8,701 bases of DNA from Gammaproteobacteria bacterium (GCA_004357005.1 SMWH01000087.1:1-8701); one strand, 5' to 3'; shown: positions 1-7,873, numbered from the stretch's first letter. A program made the numbers and translations. The notes: generated by a model from the sequence alone, not told the origin.

Positions 1-989
1 ACGGCGGGCGCGGCGCCGTTGACGACGAAGGCGCGCAGTTCAAAAATCGTGATGAAGTTCGCCACCGGCGGAGAATTGATCGGGCCGCCATCGATCTGGT
101 TGGCTTCTGCATCGCAGGGAGGGCTAGGGGGGATCACACCAACGCACTGATCAAAGATCTCCATATGTGAGAACAGATACCGCGGCACCAGAAGGCTGGT
201 CATGACCGTGGTCCGGGCTCGCTCATCACTCAGTTCGTAACCCACCATGCCCATCATCCCGGACAGATTGCGACGGGCCTCGGGAAAGGTGCGGGCCCAG
301 ACAATCATCATCGGATCCAGCCCCTTGCCCGGAGACGGAGGAACTACGCATTCCTTCCCTTTTCCTCCGGGGGCAACAAAACAGACGGGGTCATACACGA
401 CGCCCACACCCACATCGCTGATGAGGACAAACCCCGGGAGGTCATCGTTGGGGCCGTAGCCCACACCGTCCAGGATCCCCTCCGACAGCCGGGGCCCGCC
501 CCACTCGGGACGGCCGGTCTCGTCGGCGAGTTGGTCCCGCACGTCTCCGCGGCCGTGGCGGAAGATATCCACCGTGCCCGGAAAGTCCACATCGAGGTTG
601 AAGGCAAGGAAACGCTCACCCGGGTCCGGGTCACAATCAAACCCCAGGAAGAATGCCTGCAACTCCAGGTACAGGCAGTCATCCGAGTCATCGAAGATCA
701 GCCAACTGGGTTCGCCCGCCTCGGGATAAGCACTCACCGGGTTCCCACCTCCCGGCACATAGGTGCCCAGCAGATGATGGTTTTTGATGATGAGCTTGAA
801 AACGAGCGGCCAACCGGATCGCCATTGGATGGAGTCGCTCTCTGCCCCTCGGGGCCGCAGGGGCGAAACGAGTTTCAGTTTGATCGGTTGCAACGACTTG
901 TCAACGTCGTCGGCCCCGACCGTACCGGGAAACATAAACCCGGAGAGCAGGACGGCGATTGCCAGCGCGTGAGCCATCGCTTTTCTCAT
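1..989 (-). CDS. Exported protein of unknown function, 3' end beyond the window
   Basis: An open frame runs from an ATG at 989-987 to the left edge without a stop (329 codons plus 2 bases). The start is fixed by a strong GGAGG (1000-996) six bases upstream. The first residues (MRKAMAHALAIAVLLSGFMF, then PGTVGA) form a classical signal peptide with likely cleavage after GA at about residue 26, so the product should be periplasmic or outside the cell. The mature part is rich in Asp, Gly and Pro. It has six cysteines in the visible part (about residues 105, 119, 203, 214, 282, 292), which fits disulfides in an oxidising compartment. Asp-rich stretches such as DDSDDC (about 100-105) and CDPDPGE (about 119-125) are notable. 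I recognise no domain family and assign no function. The gene is on the same strand as the DUF3604 gene, 272 bp downstream of it. The coding call is well supported; the role is unknown. Confidence 0.8.
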   Translation of the reverse strand, partial: MRKAMAHALAIAVLLSGFMFPGTVGADDVDKSLQPIKLKLVSPLRPRGAESDSIQWRSGWPLVFKLIIKNHHLLGTYVPGGGNPVSAYPEAGEPSWLIFDDSDDCLYLELQAFFLGFDCDPDPGERFLAFNLDVDFPGTVDIFRHGRGDVRDQLADETGRPEWGGPRLSEGILDGVGYGPNDDLPGFVLISDVGVGVVYDPVCFVAPGGKGKECVVPPSPGKGLDPMMIVWARTFPEARRNLSGMMGMVGYELSDERARTTVMTSLLVPRYLFSHMEIFDQCVGVIPPSPPCDAEANQIDGGPINSPPVANFITIFELRAFVVNGAAPA

Positions 990-1261
990 TGTTGACCTCC
1001 GTGGCACCCTCAGCCACCTTGGGCATTCTACAGGTATCAAATAGCGGACGTTTTCCGCGCCTGGTTGATTCGGGCTAATCAGGTTCGGACCGCAATGTTG
1101 CTGTCAATCACGATCAGCCCGTGGCAGGAGGTTCAAAATTGAAGAGAGTTTTTATGTTCCTGCACATGGGTTCTCTATCCTGTCTGCAAGGTAGTGTGGA
1201 AAGCGTCTTCGCGAACAGTCGGCCACTGCCAGGTCCGCCTTCTCCTTGATGATAATTGCTC
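990..1261. other. Intergenic region between the two exported-protein genes
   Basis: This 272-bp stretch holds the leader of the leftmost minus-strand gene. A weak promoter candidate reads TAGAAT on the minus strand (1030-1025), about 35 bases upstream of that gene's ATG, but no convincing -35 box sits 16-18 bases further upstream. A short palindrome (TGATT/AATCA around a 6-base loop, about 1066-1081) has no T-run and is not a terminator. I see no clear intrinsic terminator for the DUF3604 gene that ends at 1262, so read-through into the left gene is possible. Confidence 0.4.
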
Positions 1262-3172
1262 TCAGGGCGTGTACCAGATCGGCGACGTATAGGCGCGTTC
1301 CTGGGTAGTCATGGGCACGTCGTCTGGCATGTCGATGCCGAAGCGCTTGGCTTCGTAGGCAGTCCAGCGCGGTGTCGGGATTTCGATCACCCGGGCATAG
1401 TAGAAAGCCGCTTGCTTTGGATCGAAATCCGGATCCGTCCAGACCGTAATGAGCTCGGTGGACCCGATGGTGTTGGTCCAGGTGGCGTTGCCAACGTCGA
1501 CGGTATTGCCCACCGCGGGCAGTTTGCCGTCGGCTCCCGGCTCACGCCCGCCGCTCCAGGCCACGTCGTAGACTTTCTCGTGGGTTCTGCCCCGGGCATC
1601 CATCCAGCCCTTGATGATCTGTATCCGGTCGAGGTTCCCGCTGTAGGCGTCCTTCATGGCGGCAACGAGGAAGTTGGGCGCGGTTTTTCCTTCCGGGGCG
1701 GCGCGCAGGTCACCTCCCATCGGGACGCCTTTCTCATAGCCCACGCCCGCCGGCATGCGGGACAAGGAGTCTTCTTCCGCAAACTCCCAGCCGCCAAAGA
1801 AACGCACCGTCATGCGCGAGCCCGTCGTGGCATAGACCTCTTTGCGCGCCATCGCGTCAAAAATCGCCTCGCGGGTATTTTCTGTCGCCCAGACCGCGGC
1901 GTAACCGGATGCGGCCTGCTGCCAACCATAAATGGTCAGGTTGGGATCCAGGGGGGATGCGATCACGACGTGCTCCCAGCGGTGGAGCTCGGGTTCCACG
2001 CCGGAGTGTTTGCCAAAAAAATTGTCCTCTTCGGCGGTGGCGAGGGAGGTGTGGGAATCCGTGCTGCCGATCATGCCGAACTTGAAGGGATTGACGCCGA
2101 GTTTCTTCTCGAGGACCAGTCCGTTCTTCAAGGCGGAGCGGGCGTATTCAAATTCGAGCATTTCGGGTTTCTTGACCTCGGTTCCATCCAGGTTGGCATC
2201 GTCCCAGGTTTCGTAATCGGCAAACTCGTCGTTTGGCGAGAGCATTGGGTGCGCCTCGCCATCCCCCTTGATCTGAGTTGCTTCGATGAGGGGTTCCATT
2301 CGGGCGCGCAGGGTGGCGAGCTCCCGGGTCAGCGGTCTGCCGGCGTTGGTTTTCAGGGAGAACATCAGGCCATTGGACAGGTTGCCGTTGTGCGGGATAG
2401 CCAGAACGTTTGCCCCGGTGTCATCTTCGAATTCCGCCAGTGCTTTCCAGAGGTCCTCCGGATTCTGGCTGTCGAACTGGGAATAAGGCACTGTCTGGTT
2501 AGCCACCGACGCATCGCCGCGGAAAAGCACGTTGCGGTGCATGTTGAAGCCGCCCCGGGTGGTGTATTCGTAGCCGATGATCGCCGAGAAGCGGCCCGGC
2601 TCGTTGTATCGGTCAGCAAGCGCCGTGTATTCGTGCCAGGTGTCGCGGACGATCCCGTCACTCTTGAAGGGCGGATCGGGCTTCTGGAGAGATGCCACGA
2701 TCTCCATGGCCGCGGCAAAAATGGTATCCCTGTCGCCGGTCTTCAGCATGTCGTACCAGCGTCTGCCCTGTTCGGTGGCGAGAATATCGGGATCGCCCGC
2801 CAGCAGTTGTGGCATCAGGCCGTACATCTCGGCATGATCCGCAATCACCAGCCAGTCCAGGGGCCGGGACAGCTTGGCGCGGAGACCGCCCGTCGAGGTG
2901 ACTTCCTCGCCCCGGGCGAATCGGAATGCCTCTTCCTGGCCCAGCCGGTTCATGGTGCCGGCGTCCACCGAGACGGCGGTGTGCAGATGGGTATCACCAA
3001 AGAGAACCCGGGTCGGGTACGAGCGTCCGGCGTAGGGGGAGAACGCCTGTTTCCCGTGCACCCTGGCGACGTCATCAGCCGTGGGCACGGCATCCTGTGC
3101 GAACACGGAAGACGCCAGTAACAGACCTGCCAGCACCACGAAAACCCGCAAAACGATTGCATTATTCAGCAT
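1262..3172 (-). CDS. Exported DUF3604 family protein, PHP-phosphoesterase-like
   Basis: The product is 636 aa from the ATG at 3172. That start has AGGAG nine bases upstream (3186-3182) and gives a clean signal peptide (MLNNAIVLRVFVVLAGLLLA, then SSVFA before QDA, cleavage about residue 25). A GTG at 3202 would only add ten charged residues before the signal and is less likely. The protein matches my memory of DUF3604. Key segments are GDTHLHT (59-65), WLVIADHAE (107-115), IPHNGN (259-264) and GSTDSH (369-374). These resemble the metal-binding D-x-H-x-H, DH and GxDxH motifs of the PHP phosphoesterase fold, so a metal-dependent hydrolase in the periplasm or outside the cell is a reasonable inference. 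The substrate is unknown. It lies 60 bp downstream of ygfZ on the same strand and could share its transcript, although no functional link is evident. Length and motifs appear intact. Confidence 0.9.
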   Translation of the reverse strand: MLNNAIVLRVFVVLAGLLLASSVFAQDAVPTADDVARVHGKQAFSPYAGRSYPTRVLFGDTHLHTAVSVDAGTMNRLGQEEAFRFARGEEVTSTGGLRAKLSRPLDWLVIADHAEMYGLMPQLLAGDPDILATEQGRRWYDMLKTGDRDTIFAAAMEIVASLQKPDPPFKSDGIVRDTWHEYTALADRYNEPGRFSAIIGYEYTTRGGFNMHRNVLFRGDASVANQTVPYSQFDSQNPEDLWKALAEFEDDTGANVLAIPHNGNLSNGLMFSLKTNAGRPLTRELATLRARMEPLIEATQIKGDGEAHPMLSPNDEFADYETWDDANLDGTEVKKPEMLEFEYARSALKNGLVLEKKLGVNPFKFGMIGSTDSHTSLATAEEDNFFGKHSGVEPELHRWEHVVIASPLDPNLTIYGWQQAASGYAAVWATENTREAIFDAMARKEVYATTGSRMTVRFFGGWEFAEEDSLSRMPAGVGYEKGVPMGGDLRAAPEGKTAPNFLVAAMKDAYSGNLDRIQIIKGWMDARGRTHEKVYDVAWSGGREPGADGKLPAVGNTVDVGNATWTNTIGSTELITVWTDPDFDPKQAAFYYARVIEIPTPRWTAYEAKRFGIDMPDDVPMTTQERAYTSPIWYTP

Positions 3173-3232
3173 CGTTTGATTCTCCTGTTTTGGTTGCACC
3201 ACCCTTCCTCGAAGGACCCTGACTTTATCAGC

Positions 3233-4141
3233 TTACTGTTGCCCCTGTATTACTGACAACGGGGCGCTGCCTGGCAGCGACAGCGCAGCGTCCAGGGCCG
3301 GGTCCGCGATCACCGCTAGAAGGATAGAGCCTTTCTCGTTCCTTGCCGAACGAACGACGTTGCCCACGGATTTCCCCGCATCGTCTTTTATGTCAGTGCC
3401 GGGTTGGGGTGCTTCGGCATCGGTCTGAGCCTGATGCATGTGGCGTTTGACGGAACCCCTTGAGCGAATGCGGGCGATGATTTCCTGGCCCGGGTAACAA
3501 CCTTTTTCGAAACTCACGGCGCCGAGTTTGTCGAGATCCAACATCTGGGGGATGAACTGGTCCATGGTGGCGGGATAGATTTCGGGAATGCCGTCGGCTA
3601 TGGCCAGTCTTTCCCAGTCCGATGCATCTCCCGCGCGTAATTGCGCCTCATCGAGGGCGGCGGTTAACCCGGTGAGCTCCGCGAGGGGCAGGGCGATCTC
3701 CATGACGTGATCGCGCAGGCACATGACATGCACACCCTCGCGGCCCGCGGTTTGTCCCGGGCCTTCGGGAACCGGTACATCGGCGCGCCGTAGAGCATCG
3801 ACCATGTCCGCTCCGGCGGCGCCGACCACGCACCAGCGCCCGCCCACCGGCGAGATTTCGATTTTCGAACGGAACACGAAAGGCTTCAGCTGCTCGATGA
3901 GGGGTTCCGCCATCCCTGCGGGCACGCGGGCATAAAGGGTGTCGCCTTCACCCGATACCTGCATCAGGCCCAACAGGCGCCCCTGCGGCGAGCAGAAGCC
4001 GGTCAGCCGGGTGTTGCCCGGGTTGGCCAGAGCGCTCAGGTCATTGGTGGTCATGGCCTGGAGAAAACTGAGCGCATCGGCGCCGGAGAAGCGGATGAAC
4101 TCGTCTGTGAGGGGTGCGTAGAAGGTATCCATCGGGGGCAT
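3233..4141 (-). CDS. ygfZ: YgfZ, folate-binding Fe-S maturation protein (GcvT family)
   Basis: The product is 302 aa (E. coli YgfZ is somewhat longer). The family signature KGCYPGQE is at residues 213-220, with the conserved Cys at 215, followed by an Arg-rich stretch (IARIRSRGSVKRH). The N-terminal half (DEFIRFSGADALSFLQAMTT, then ND) is the usual GcvT-like aminomethyltransferase fold opening. YgfZ is a cytosolic tetrahydrofolate-binding protein needed for full activity of certain Fe-S enzymes and for some tRNA thiolation; its mitochondrial relative is IBA57. Two ATGs are possible, 4141 and 4132 (MDTFYAPL...). Neither has a recognisable Shine-Dalgarno sequence, so the start is uncertain by three codons. 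It is divergent from the complex II operon, which fits a role in maturing the SdhB clusters (inference). The ORF looks intact. Confidence 0.93.
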   Translation of the reverse strand: MPPMDTFYAPLTDEFIRFSGADALSFLQAMTTNDLSALANPGNTRLTGFCSPQGRLLGLMQVSGEGDTLYARVPAGMAEPLIEQLKPFVFRSKIEISPVGGRWCVVGAAGADMVDALRRADVPVPEGPGQTAGREGVHVMCLRDHVMEIALPLAELTGLTAALDEAQLRAGDASDWERLAIADGIPEIYPATMDQFIPQMLDLDKLGAVSFEKGCYPGQEIIARIRSRGSVKRHMHQAQTDAEAPQPGTDIKDDAGKSVGNVVRSARNEKGSILLAVIADPALDAALSLPGSAPLSVIQGQQ

Positions 4142-4284
4142 TGGGCGGCGGTCCGGGTGCTTAGTATAGACAGCTATTCGTGCCGGCCCGAGAACATCTT
4201 GCGGCCATCCGGGGAGCGGGTTAGCCTAGTCGCTCGATTGGCTGCTCGACAAGGCCGCTAGCAGGCGCCCGTTCCGAGGAACCC
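4142..4284. promoter_or_regulatory. Divergent intergenic region between ygfZ and the sdh operon
   Basis: These 143 bp must carry the start signals for ygfZ (minus) and, by position, the main promoter of the SDHAF4-sdhCDAB transcript (plus). On the plus strand I see no good -35/-10 pair. The 3' end has GAGGA (4276-4280), the ribosome-binding site of the 60-aa SDHAF4 gene. A direct repeat CTCGA occurs twice around 4231-4251, and a 5-bp CTGCT/AGCAG inverted repeat is nearby; both are short enough to be chance. The promoter role is inferred from gene orientation only. Confidence 0.45.
4163..4168 (-). promoter_or_regulatory. Candidate -10 box for ygfZ
   Basis: On the minus strand the sequence reads TATACT, five of six matches to TATAAT. 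It lies about 20-30 bases upstream of the two possible ygfZ start codons, which would give a very short leader and agrees with the absence of a ribosome-binding site. No good -35 box is visible at 16-18 bases, so this is tentative. Confidence 0.3.
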
Positions 4285-4467
4285 ATGCCCACACGCAAAC
4301 ACGACCAACCGGACCTGGCCTCGCAAGAGCCCGACACCAGTCCGGAAGCCGCGCCTGACAAACCCGGCGAAGAAAAACAACGACCCCGGGAAATCGGCGG
4401 CCGCGATGGTCCGGATCCGACGCGCTATGGTGACTGGGAAAAGAACGGACGGTGCATCGATTTTTGA
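4285..4467 (+). CDS. Succinate dehydrogenase assembly factor 4 family protein (DUF1674)
   Basis: This is a 60-aa cytosolic protein. The N-terminal 35 residues are charged and Pro-rich, probably disordered. The C-terminal block (about residues 38-60: GGRDGPDPTRYGDWEKNGRC followed by IDF) is the SDHAF4/DUF1674 signature GP-[ED]-PTRYGDWE-x2-GRC-x-DF. In mitochondria SDHAF4 binds flavinylated SDHA, protects it from oxidants before it joins the Fe-S subunit, and promotes dimer formation; the bacterial member is inferred to do the same. The start has GAGGA five bases upstream (4276-4280). It sits 30 bp upstream of sdhC as the apparent first gene of the complex II operon, which strongly supports the assignment. 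Confidence 0.9.
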   Translation: MPTRKHDQPDLASQEPDTSPEAAPDKPGEEKQRPREIGGRDGPDPTRYGDWEKNGRCIDF

Positions 4468-4497
4468 CCTCAACATGCCGGTCTGAGGGGAGCTTCC

Positions 4498-4908
4498 ATG
4501 TCGTCACCTGAAGCGTCACATGAGCGGCCGCTGTCACCGCATCTGCAGATTTATCGCTGGCAGATCACCAACACCCTGTCCATCGTTCATCGGCTGACGG
4601 GTTTCGCCCTGTCCGCGGGCACCTTGTTACTGGTCTACTGGCTCATTGCGGTGGCTACCGGTCCCGGGCGTTTTGCCTATGCGCAGGCACTCATTACATC
4701 CTGGCCCGGCCAACTGCTCATGCTCGGCTGGACCTTTTCGCTCTTTTATCACCTGGGTAATGGGATTCGTCATCTCAGTTGGGACGCAGGCTGGGGTTTT
4801 GAACTGAAGACCTTACGGGCGACTGGATGGCTCGTGGTCCTGTTCTCGCTGATAATGACCGGGGTCTGTTGGTGGCTGGCCGGTGCCATCCCGGGGATTG
4901 CACCATGA
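4498..4908 (+). CDS. sdhC: SdhC, succinate dehydrogenase cytochrome b556 subunit
   Basis: SdhC is one of the two membrane anchors of complex II, which bind haem b and ubiquinone in the inner membrane. The 136-aa product has the family opening RPLSPHLQIYRW (10-21) and the SIVHRLTG motif (28-35), whose Ser and Arg correspond to the quinone-site residues of E. coli SdhC. Next comes the haem-ligand region YHLGNGIRHLSWD (84-96), with H85 aligned to the E. coli haem histidine H84. Three hydrophobic helices are visible at about 33-52, 70-90 and 108-130. The ATG at 4498 follows a purine-rich AGGGGAG (about 4486-4492). The stop codon overlaps the sdhD start. It is slightly longer than E. coli SdhC. 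Confidence 0.96.
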   Translation: MSSPEASHERPLSPHLQIYRWQITNTLSIVHRLTGFALSAGTLLLVYWLIAVATGPGRFAYAQALITSWPGQLLMLGWTFSLFYHLGNGIRHLSWDAGWGFELKTLRATGWLVVLFSLIMTGVCWWLAGAIPGIAP

Positions 4909-5285
4909 AGTTCCGTACGCCCCTGTCTCATGCCCGGGGTCTGGGTTCGGCCAAAGAGGGTACGGGCCACTGGTGGGCCCAGCGGCTCACCGCCATCGCC
5001 CTGGTACCGCTGATGTTGTGGTTTGCCTGGTCCATTATCGGACTGACTTCGGCAGATTACGCGACGGTGCATGCGTGGATCGCGCAGCCCACGAACGCGG
5101 GCGTATTGCTGATCCTGATTTACGCGGCCTTTTATCACTCCATGCTGGGGTTGCAGGTGATCATCGAGGATTATGTGCATGTCCGCTGGATGGAATTGAT
5201 GCTGATGATCCTGGTGCGCTTTGCATCGATCATTCTCGGCGTCGCCGCGGCGCTGGCCGTTGTTCTGATTGCCACCGAAAGCTGA
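4905..5285 (+). CDS. sdhD: SdhD, succinate dehydrogenase hydrophobic membrane anchor
   Basis: SdhD is the second membrane anchor of complex II, completing the haem b and ubiquinone pocket. The 126-aa product begins MKFRTPLSHARGLGSAKEGT; the following GHWWAQRLTAIAL (21-33) is the opening typical of the alphaproteobacterial-type anchor. The YHSMLGLQVIIEDY segment (77-90) carries the likely axial haem ligand H78 and the DY pair (89-90) that corresponds to the quinone-binding Asp-Tyr of E. coli SdhD. Three helices lie at about 28-48, 66-88 and 98-122. The start ATG at 4905 shares the four bases ATGA with the sdhC stop codon. This points to translational coupling, since the upstream sequence offers only a weak G-run as a ribosome-binding site. 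Confidence 0.95.
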   Translation: MKFRTPLSHARGLGSAKEGTGHWWAQRLTAIALVPLMLWFAWSIIGLTSADYATVHAWIAQPTNAGVLLILIYAAFYHSMLGLQVIIEDYVHVRWMELMLMILVRFASIILGVAAALAVVLIATES

Positions 5286-5287
5286 GC

Positions 5288-7075
5288 ATGCCCAAAGCCT
5301 ATGACATCAAGGAACACCGCTACGATGTGGTCATCGTCGGGGGCGGCGGCGCGGGCTTGAGGGCCTGCATGGGCGTGGCGTCTGCCGGCCTGTCCTCAGT
5401 GTGCGTCAGCAAGGTGTATCCTACCCGGAGCCACACGGTAGCAGCCCAGGGCGGGGTCAGTGCGGCGCTGGGCAACATGGGTGAGGACGACTGGCGCTGG
5501 CACATGTACGACACCGTCAAGGGTTCGGACTGGCTGGGTGACCAGGACGCGATCGAATACATGTGCCGCGAAGCGATGCCGGCTATCGTGGAGCTGGAGC
5601 ATATTGGCGTTCCCTTTTCCCGCACTGAAGAGGGAAAGATCTATCAGCGTCCCTTTGGCGGGATGACTACACACTACGGCGAAGGAATCGCACAAAGAAC
5701 CTGCGCGGCGGCTGACCGTACCGGTCACGCCATATTGCATACTCTCTATCAGCAATGCCTGAAGAACGACGTGGAGTTTTTTGACGAGTTTTTTGTGCTG
5801 GACCTGATCATGGATGGCGGAGAGTGCCGGGGCGTGCTGGCCTGGGAGATGAGCACCGGGCAGCTGCACCTGATCCGGGCGCACAGGGTGATTCTTGCCA
5901 CCGGCGGTTATGGCCGGGCCTATTTCTCCTGCACATCCGCCCATACCTGCACCGGCGACGGCAACGGCATGGTGCTGCGGGCGGGGTTGCCATTGCAGGA
6001 CATGGAGTTCGTTCAGTTCCATCCCACTGGTGTCTACGGCGCCGGCATGTTGATTACCGAGGGCGCGAGGGGTGAGGGCGGTTATCTCACCAACTCCGAG
6101 GGTGAACGCTTCATGGAACGTTACGCACCCAATGCCAAGGACCTGGCGTCACGGGATGTGGTGAGCCGTTCCATGACGATCGAGATTCGGGAAGGCCGCG
6201 GTGTGGGCGAACACAAGGATCATATCTATCTGCATCTCGAGCACCTTGGCGCGGAAGTGCTCCAGGAACGCCTGCCCGGGATCTCTGAAACGGCCATGAT
6301 TTTTGCCGATGTGGACGTCACCAAGGATCCGATTCCCGTGTTGCCCACGGTGCACTACAACATGGGCGGCATTCCCACCAACCACCGGACCGAAGTGGTG
6401 ACACTGCGGGACGGGGATCCGGACGCGGTGGTGCCCGGACTCATGGCCATTGGCGAGGCCGCCTGCGTTTCGGTGCACGGGGCCAACCGCCTGGGTTCCA
6501 ACTCACTGCTCGACCTGGTGGTGTTCGGCCGTGCCGCCGCGCACACCTGTGAGGAGGTTGTGAAACCGGGCGCCACACACTCCGCACTTCCCGGTGACAT
6601 GCTGGATGGGATTCTGGATAATTTCGATCGGCTGCGGTACGCCAACGGCAGCCGTTCTACCGCGGAAATCCGCCTGGACATGCAACGGGCGATGCAACAG
6701 CACGCGGCGGTGTTTCGCGATGCGGGGTCCCTCGAGGAAGGCTGCCACAAGATCAGTGACATTCACGCGAGCTTCAAAGACGTACGGGTCGCCGATCAAT
6801 CCATGATCTGGAACTCCGACCTGGTAGAGACGCTGGAGTTGCAGAATCTTCTGAGTCAGGCAGCGGCCACCATGTTCAGTGCCGCGAATCGCACCGAAAG
6901 CCGTGGTGGCCATGCCCGGGAGGATTTCCCGGACCGCGACGACAAGAACTGGATGAAACACACGCTCGCCTGGGTCGATGGAAAAGGCAAGGTGAGCTTC
7001 GACTATCGCCCGGTTCACTTGAACACTCTCACCGATGAGGTCGAGAGCTTTCCGCCCAAAAAGCGCACCTATTGA
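5288..7075 (+). CDS. sdhA: SdhA, succinate dehydrogenase flavoprotein subunit
   Basis: SdhA is the FAD-carrying subunit that oxidises succinate to fumarate on the cytoplasmic face of complex II. The 595-aa product (E. coli has 588) starts at the ATG two bases after the sdhD stop; the same frame is open further upstream inside sdhD, but that part has no SdhA similarity. Visible elements are the dinucleotide fold VIVGGGGAGLRA (15-26), the covalent FAD attachment site SHTVAAQGG (48-56, H49) and AQRTCAAADRTGHA (135-148). Substrate-site residues are H245 (QFHPTG), R289 (SRDVVSRS), H356 (TVHYNMGGIPTN) and R401 (GANRLGSNSLLD). All key residues are present. Internal blocks such as SAHTCTGDGNGMVLRAGLPL (217-236) are closer to alphaproteobacterial/mitochondrial SDHA than to the E. 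coli enzyme. The flavin is expected to be installed with help from SdhE, encoded downstream. Confidence 0.98.
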   Translation: MPKAYDIKEHRYDVVIVGGGGAGLRACMGVASAGLSSVCVSKVYPTRSHTVAAQGGVSAALGNMGEDDWRWHMYDTVKGSDWLGDQDAIEYMCREAMPAIVELEHIGVPFSRTEEGKIYQRPFGGMTTHYGEGIAQRTCAAADRTGHAILHTLYQQCLKNDVEFFDEFFVLDLIMDGGECRGVLAWEMSTGQLHLIRAHRVILATGGYGRAYFSCTSAHTCTGDGNGMVLRAGLPLQDMEFVQFHPTGVYGAGMLITEGARGEGGYLTNSEGERFMERYAPNAKDLASRDVVSRSMTIEIREGRGVGEHKDHIYLHLEHLGAEVLQERLPGISETAMIFADVDVTKDPIPVLPTVHYNMGGIPTNHRTEVVTLRDGDPDAVVPGLMAIGEAACVSVHGANRLGSNSLLDLVVFGRAAAHTCEEVVKPGATHSALPGDMLDGILDNFDRLRYANGSRSTAEIRLDMQRAMQQHAAVFRDAGSLEEGCHKISDIHASFKDVRVADQSMIWNSDLVETLELQNLLSQAAATMFSAANRTESRGGHAREDFPDRDDKNWMKHTLAWVDGKGKVSFDYRPVHLNTLTDEVESFPPKKRTY

Positions 7076-7087
7076 TAGAGGCACGCC

Positions 7088-7873
7088 ATGGCTGAATTCC
7101 GCTTACCCAAAAATTCCCGTGTAAAGAAGGGCCACACCTTTGCCGCGCCCGAGGGAGCGAGAAACGTCAAGCGTTTCCGAGTGTATCGCTGGGATCCGGA
7201 CGCCGGCGAGAACCCGCGGATGGATACCTATCACCTGGACATGGACACCTGCGGTCCGATGGTGCTGGACGCCTTGATCAAGGTAAAGGACGAAATCGAT
7301 TCGACCTTGACGTTCCGGCGGTCATGTCGTGAGGGGATCTGCGGTTCCTGCGCGATGAATATCGATGGCACCAATACCCTGGCCTGCACGCTGCCAATCG
7401 CTGGTATCCGTGGGGACGTGAAGGTCTATCCGCTCCCGCACCAGCAGGTCATCAAGGATCTGGTGCCGGATCAGACGCACTTCTTCGCTCAATACGCGTC
7501 CATCAAACCCTGGCTTCAGACCCAGTCCACGGCGCCGCCGGACAAGGAGCGGCTGCAATCGCCGGAAGATCGTCACAAGCTGGATGGGCTCTATGAATGC
7601 ATTATGTGTGCCTGTTGCAGCACCGCTTGTCCCAGCTACTGGTGGAACCCGGATCGCTTCCTGGGGCCCGCCGTCCTGCTCCAGGCCTACCGCTGGATTG
7701 TTGACAGCCGTGATGAGATGACCGGCGAACGATTGGACGATCTGGAAGATCCGTTCCGCCTCTACCGATGCCACACCATCATGAGTTGCACGAATACCTG
7801 CCCGAAACATCTGAACCCGGGTAAGTCGATCGCCGAAATTAAAAAACTGCTGGTCGAACGCAAAGCGACCTGA
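7088..7873 (+). CDS. sdhB: SdhB, succinate dehydrogenase iron-sulfur subunit
   Basis: SdhB carries electrons from FAD to quinone through three Fe-S clusters. The product is 261 aa, longer than E. coli SdhB (238) and similar in length to the alphaproteobacterial/mitochondrial type. The [2Fe-2S] ligands are C80, C85, C88 and C100. By alignment to E. coli, the [4Fe-4S] ligands are C171, C174, C177 and C238, and the [3Fe-4S] ligands are C181, C228 and C234. The quinone-site tryptophan in PSYWWNP is W186. AGAGG lies shortly before the ATG, and the upstream sdhA ends in a tandem TGA TAG. The last codon (ACC, Thr) and the TGA stop lie inside the left arm of the repeat element at 7868-7985. The usual family C-terminus (IAEIKKLLVERK) is intact, so the protein is not truncated, but the terminal residues may have been set by that element. 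Confidence 0.98.
   Translation: MAEFRLPKNSRVKKGHTFAAPEGARNVKRFRVYRWDPDAGENPRMDTYHLDMDTCGPMVLDALIKVKDEIDSTLTFRRSCREGICGSCAMNIDGTNTLACTLPIAGIRGDVKVYPLPHQQVIKDLVPDQTHFFAQYASIKPWLQTQSTAPPDKERLQSPEDRHKLDGLYECIMCACCSTACPSYWWNPDRFLGPAVLLQAYRWIVDSRDEMTGERLDDLEDPFRLYRCHTIMSCTNTCPKHLNPGKSIAEIKKLLVERKAT

Noticed and set aside
531..995. A 154-codon plus-strand frame opposite the leftmost exported-protein gene
   Set aside because: The minus-strand frame has a signal peptide, a strong ribosome-binding site and sensible composition. The plus frame has none of these and ends in the other gene's start region.
1256..3121. A 621-codon open frame on the plus strand, antisense to the DUF3604 gene
   Set aside because: It is the complement of a well-supported gene with PHP-like motifs. 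Long antisense frames are expected in GC-rich coding DNA. Its translation is rich in Gly, Val, His and Arg with no recognisable domain and no signal.
3203..3215. A small CCTTC/GAAGG hairpin between ygfZ and the DUF3604 gene
   Set aside because: It has only five base pairs with a 3-base loop and no T-run; this is expected by chance and too weak to call a terminator or operator.
4226..4537. Minus-strand frames across the SDHAF4 gene and the sdhC start
   Set aside because: The plus strand carries an unmistakable SDHAF4 C-terminal motif and the SdhC start. The minus frames give Arg-rich, low-information proteins.
4883..5287. N-terminal extension of SdhA upstream of 5288
   Set aside because: The frame is open but overlaps all of sdhD and lacks SdhA similarity. 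The family start and the FAD-binding fold begin at the ATG at 5288.
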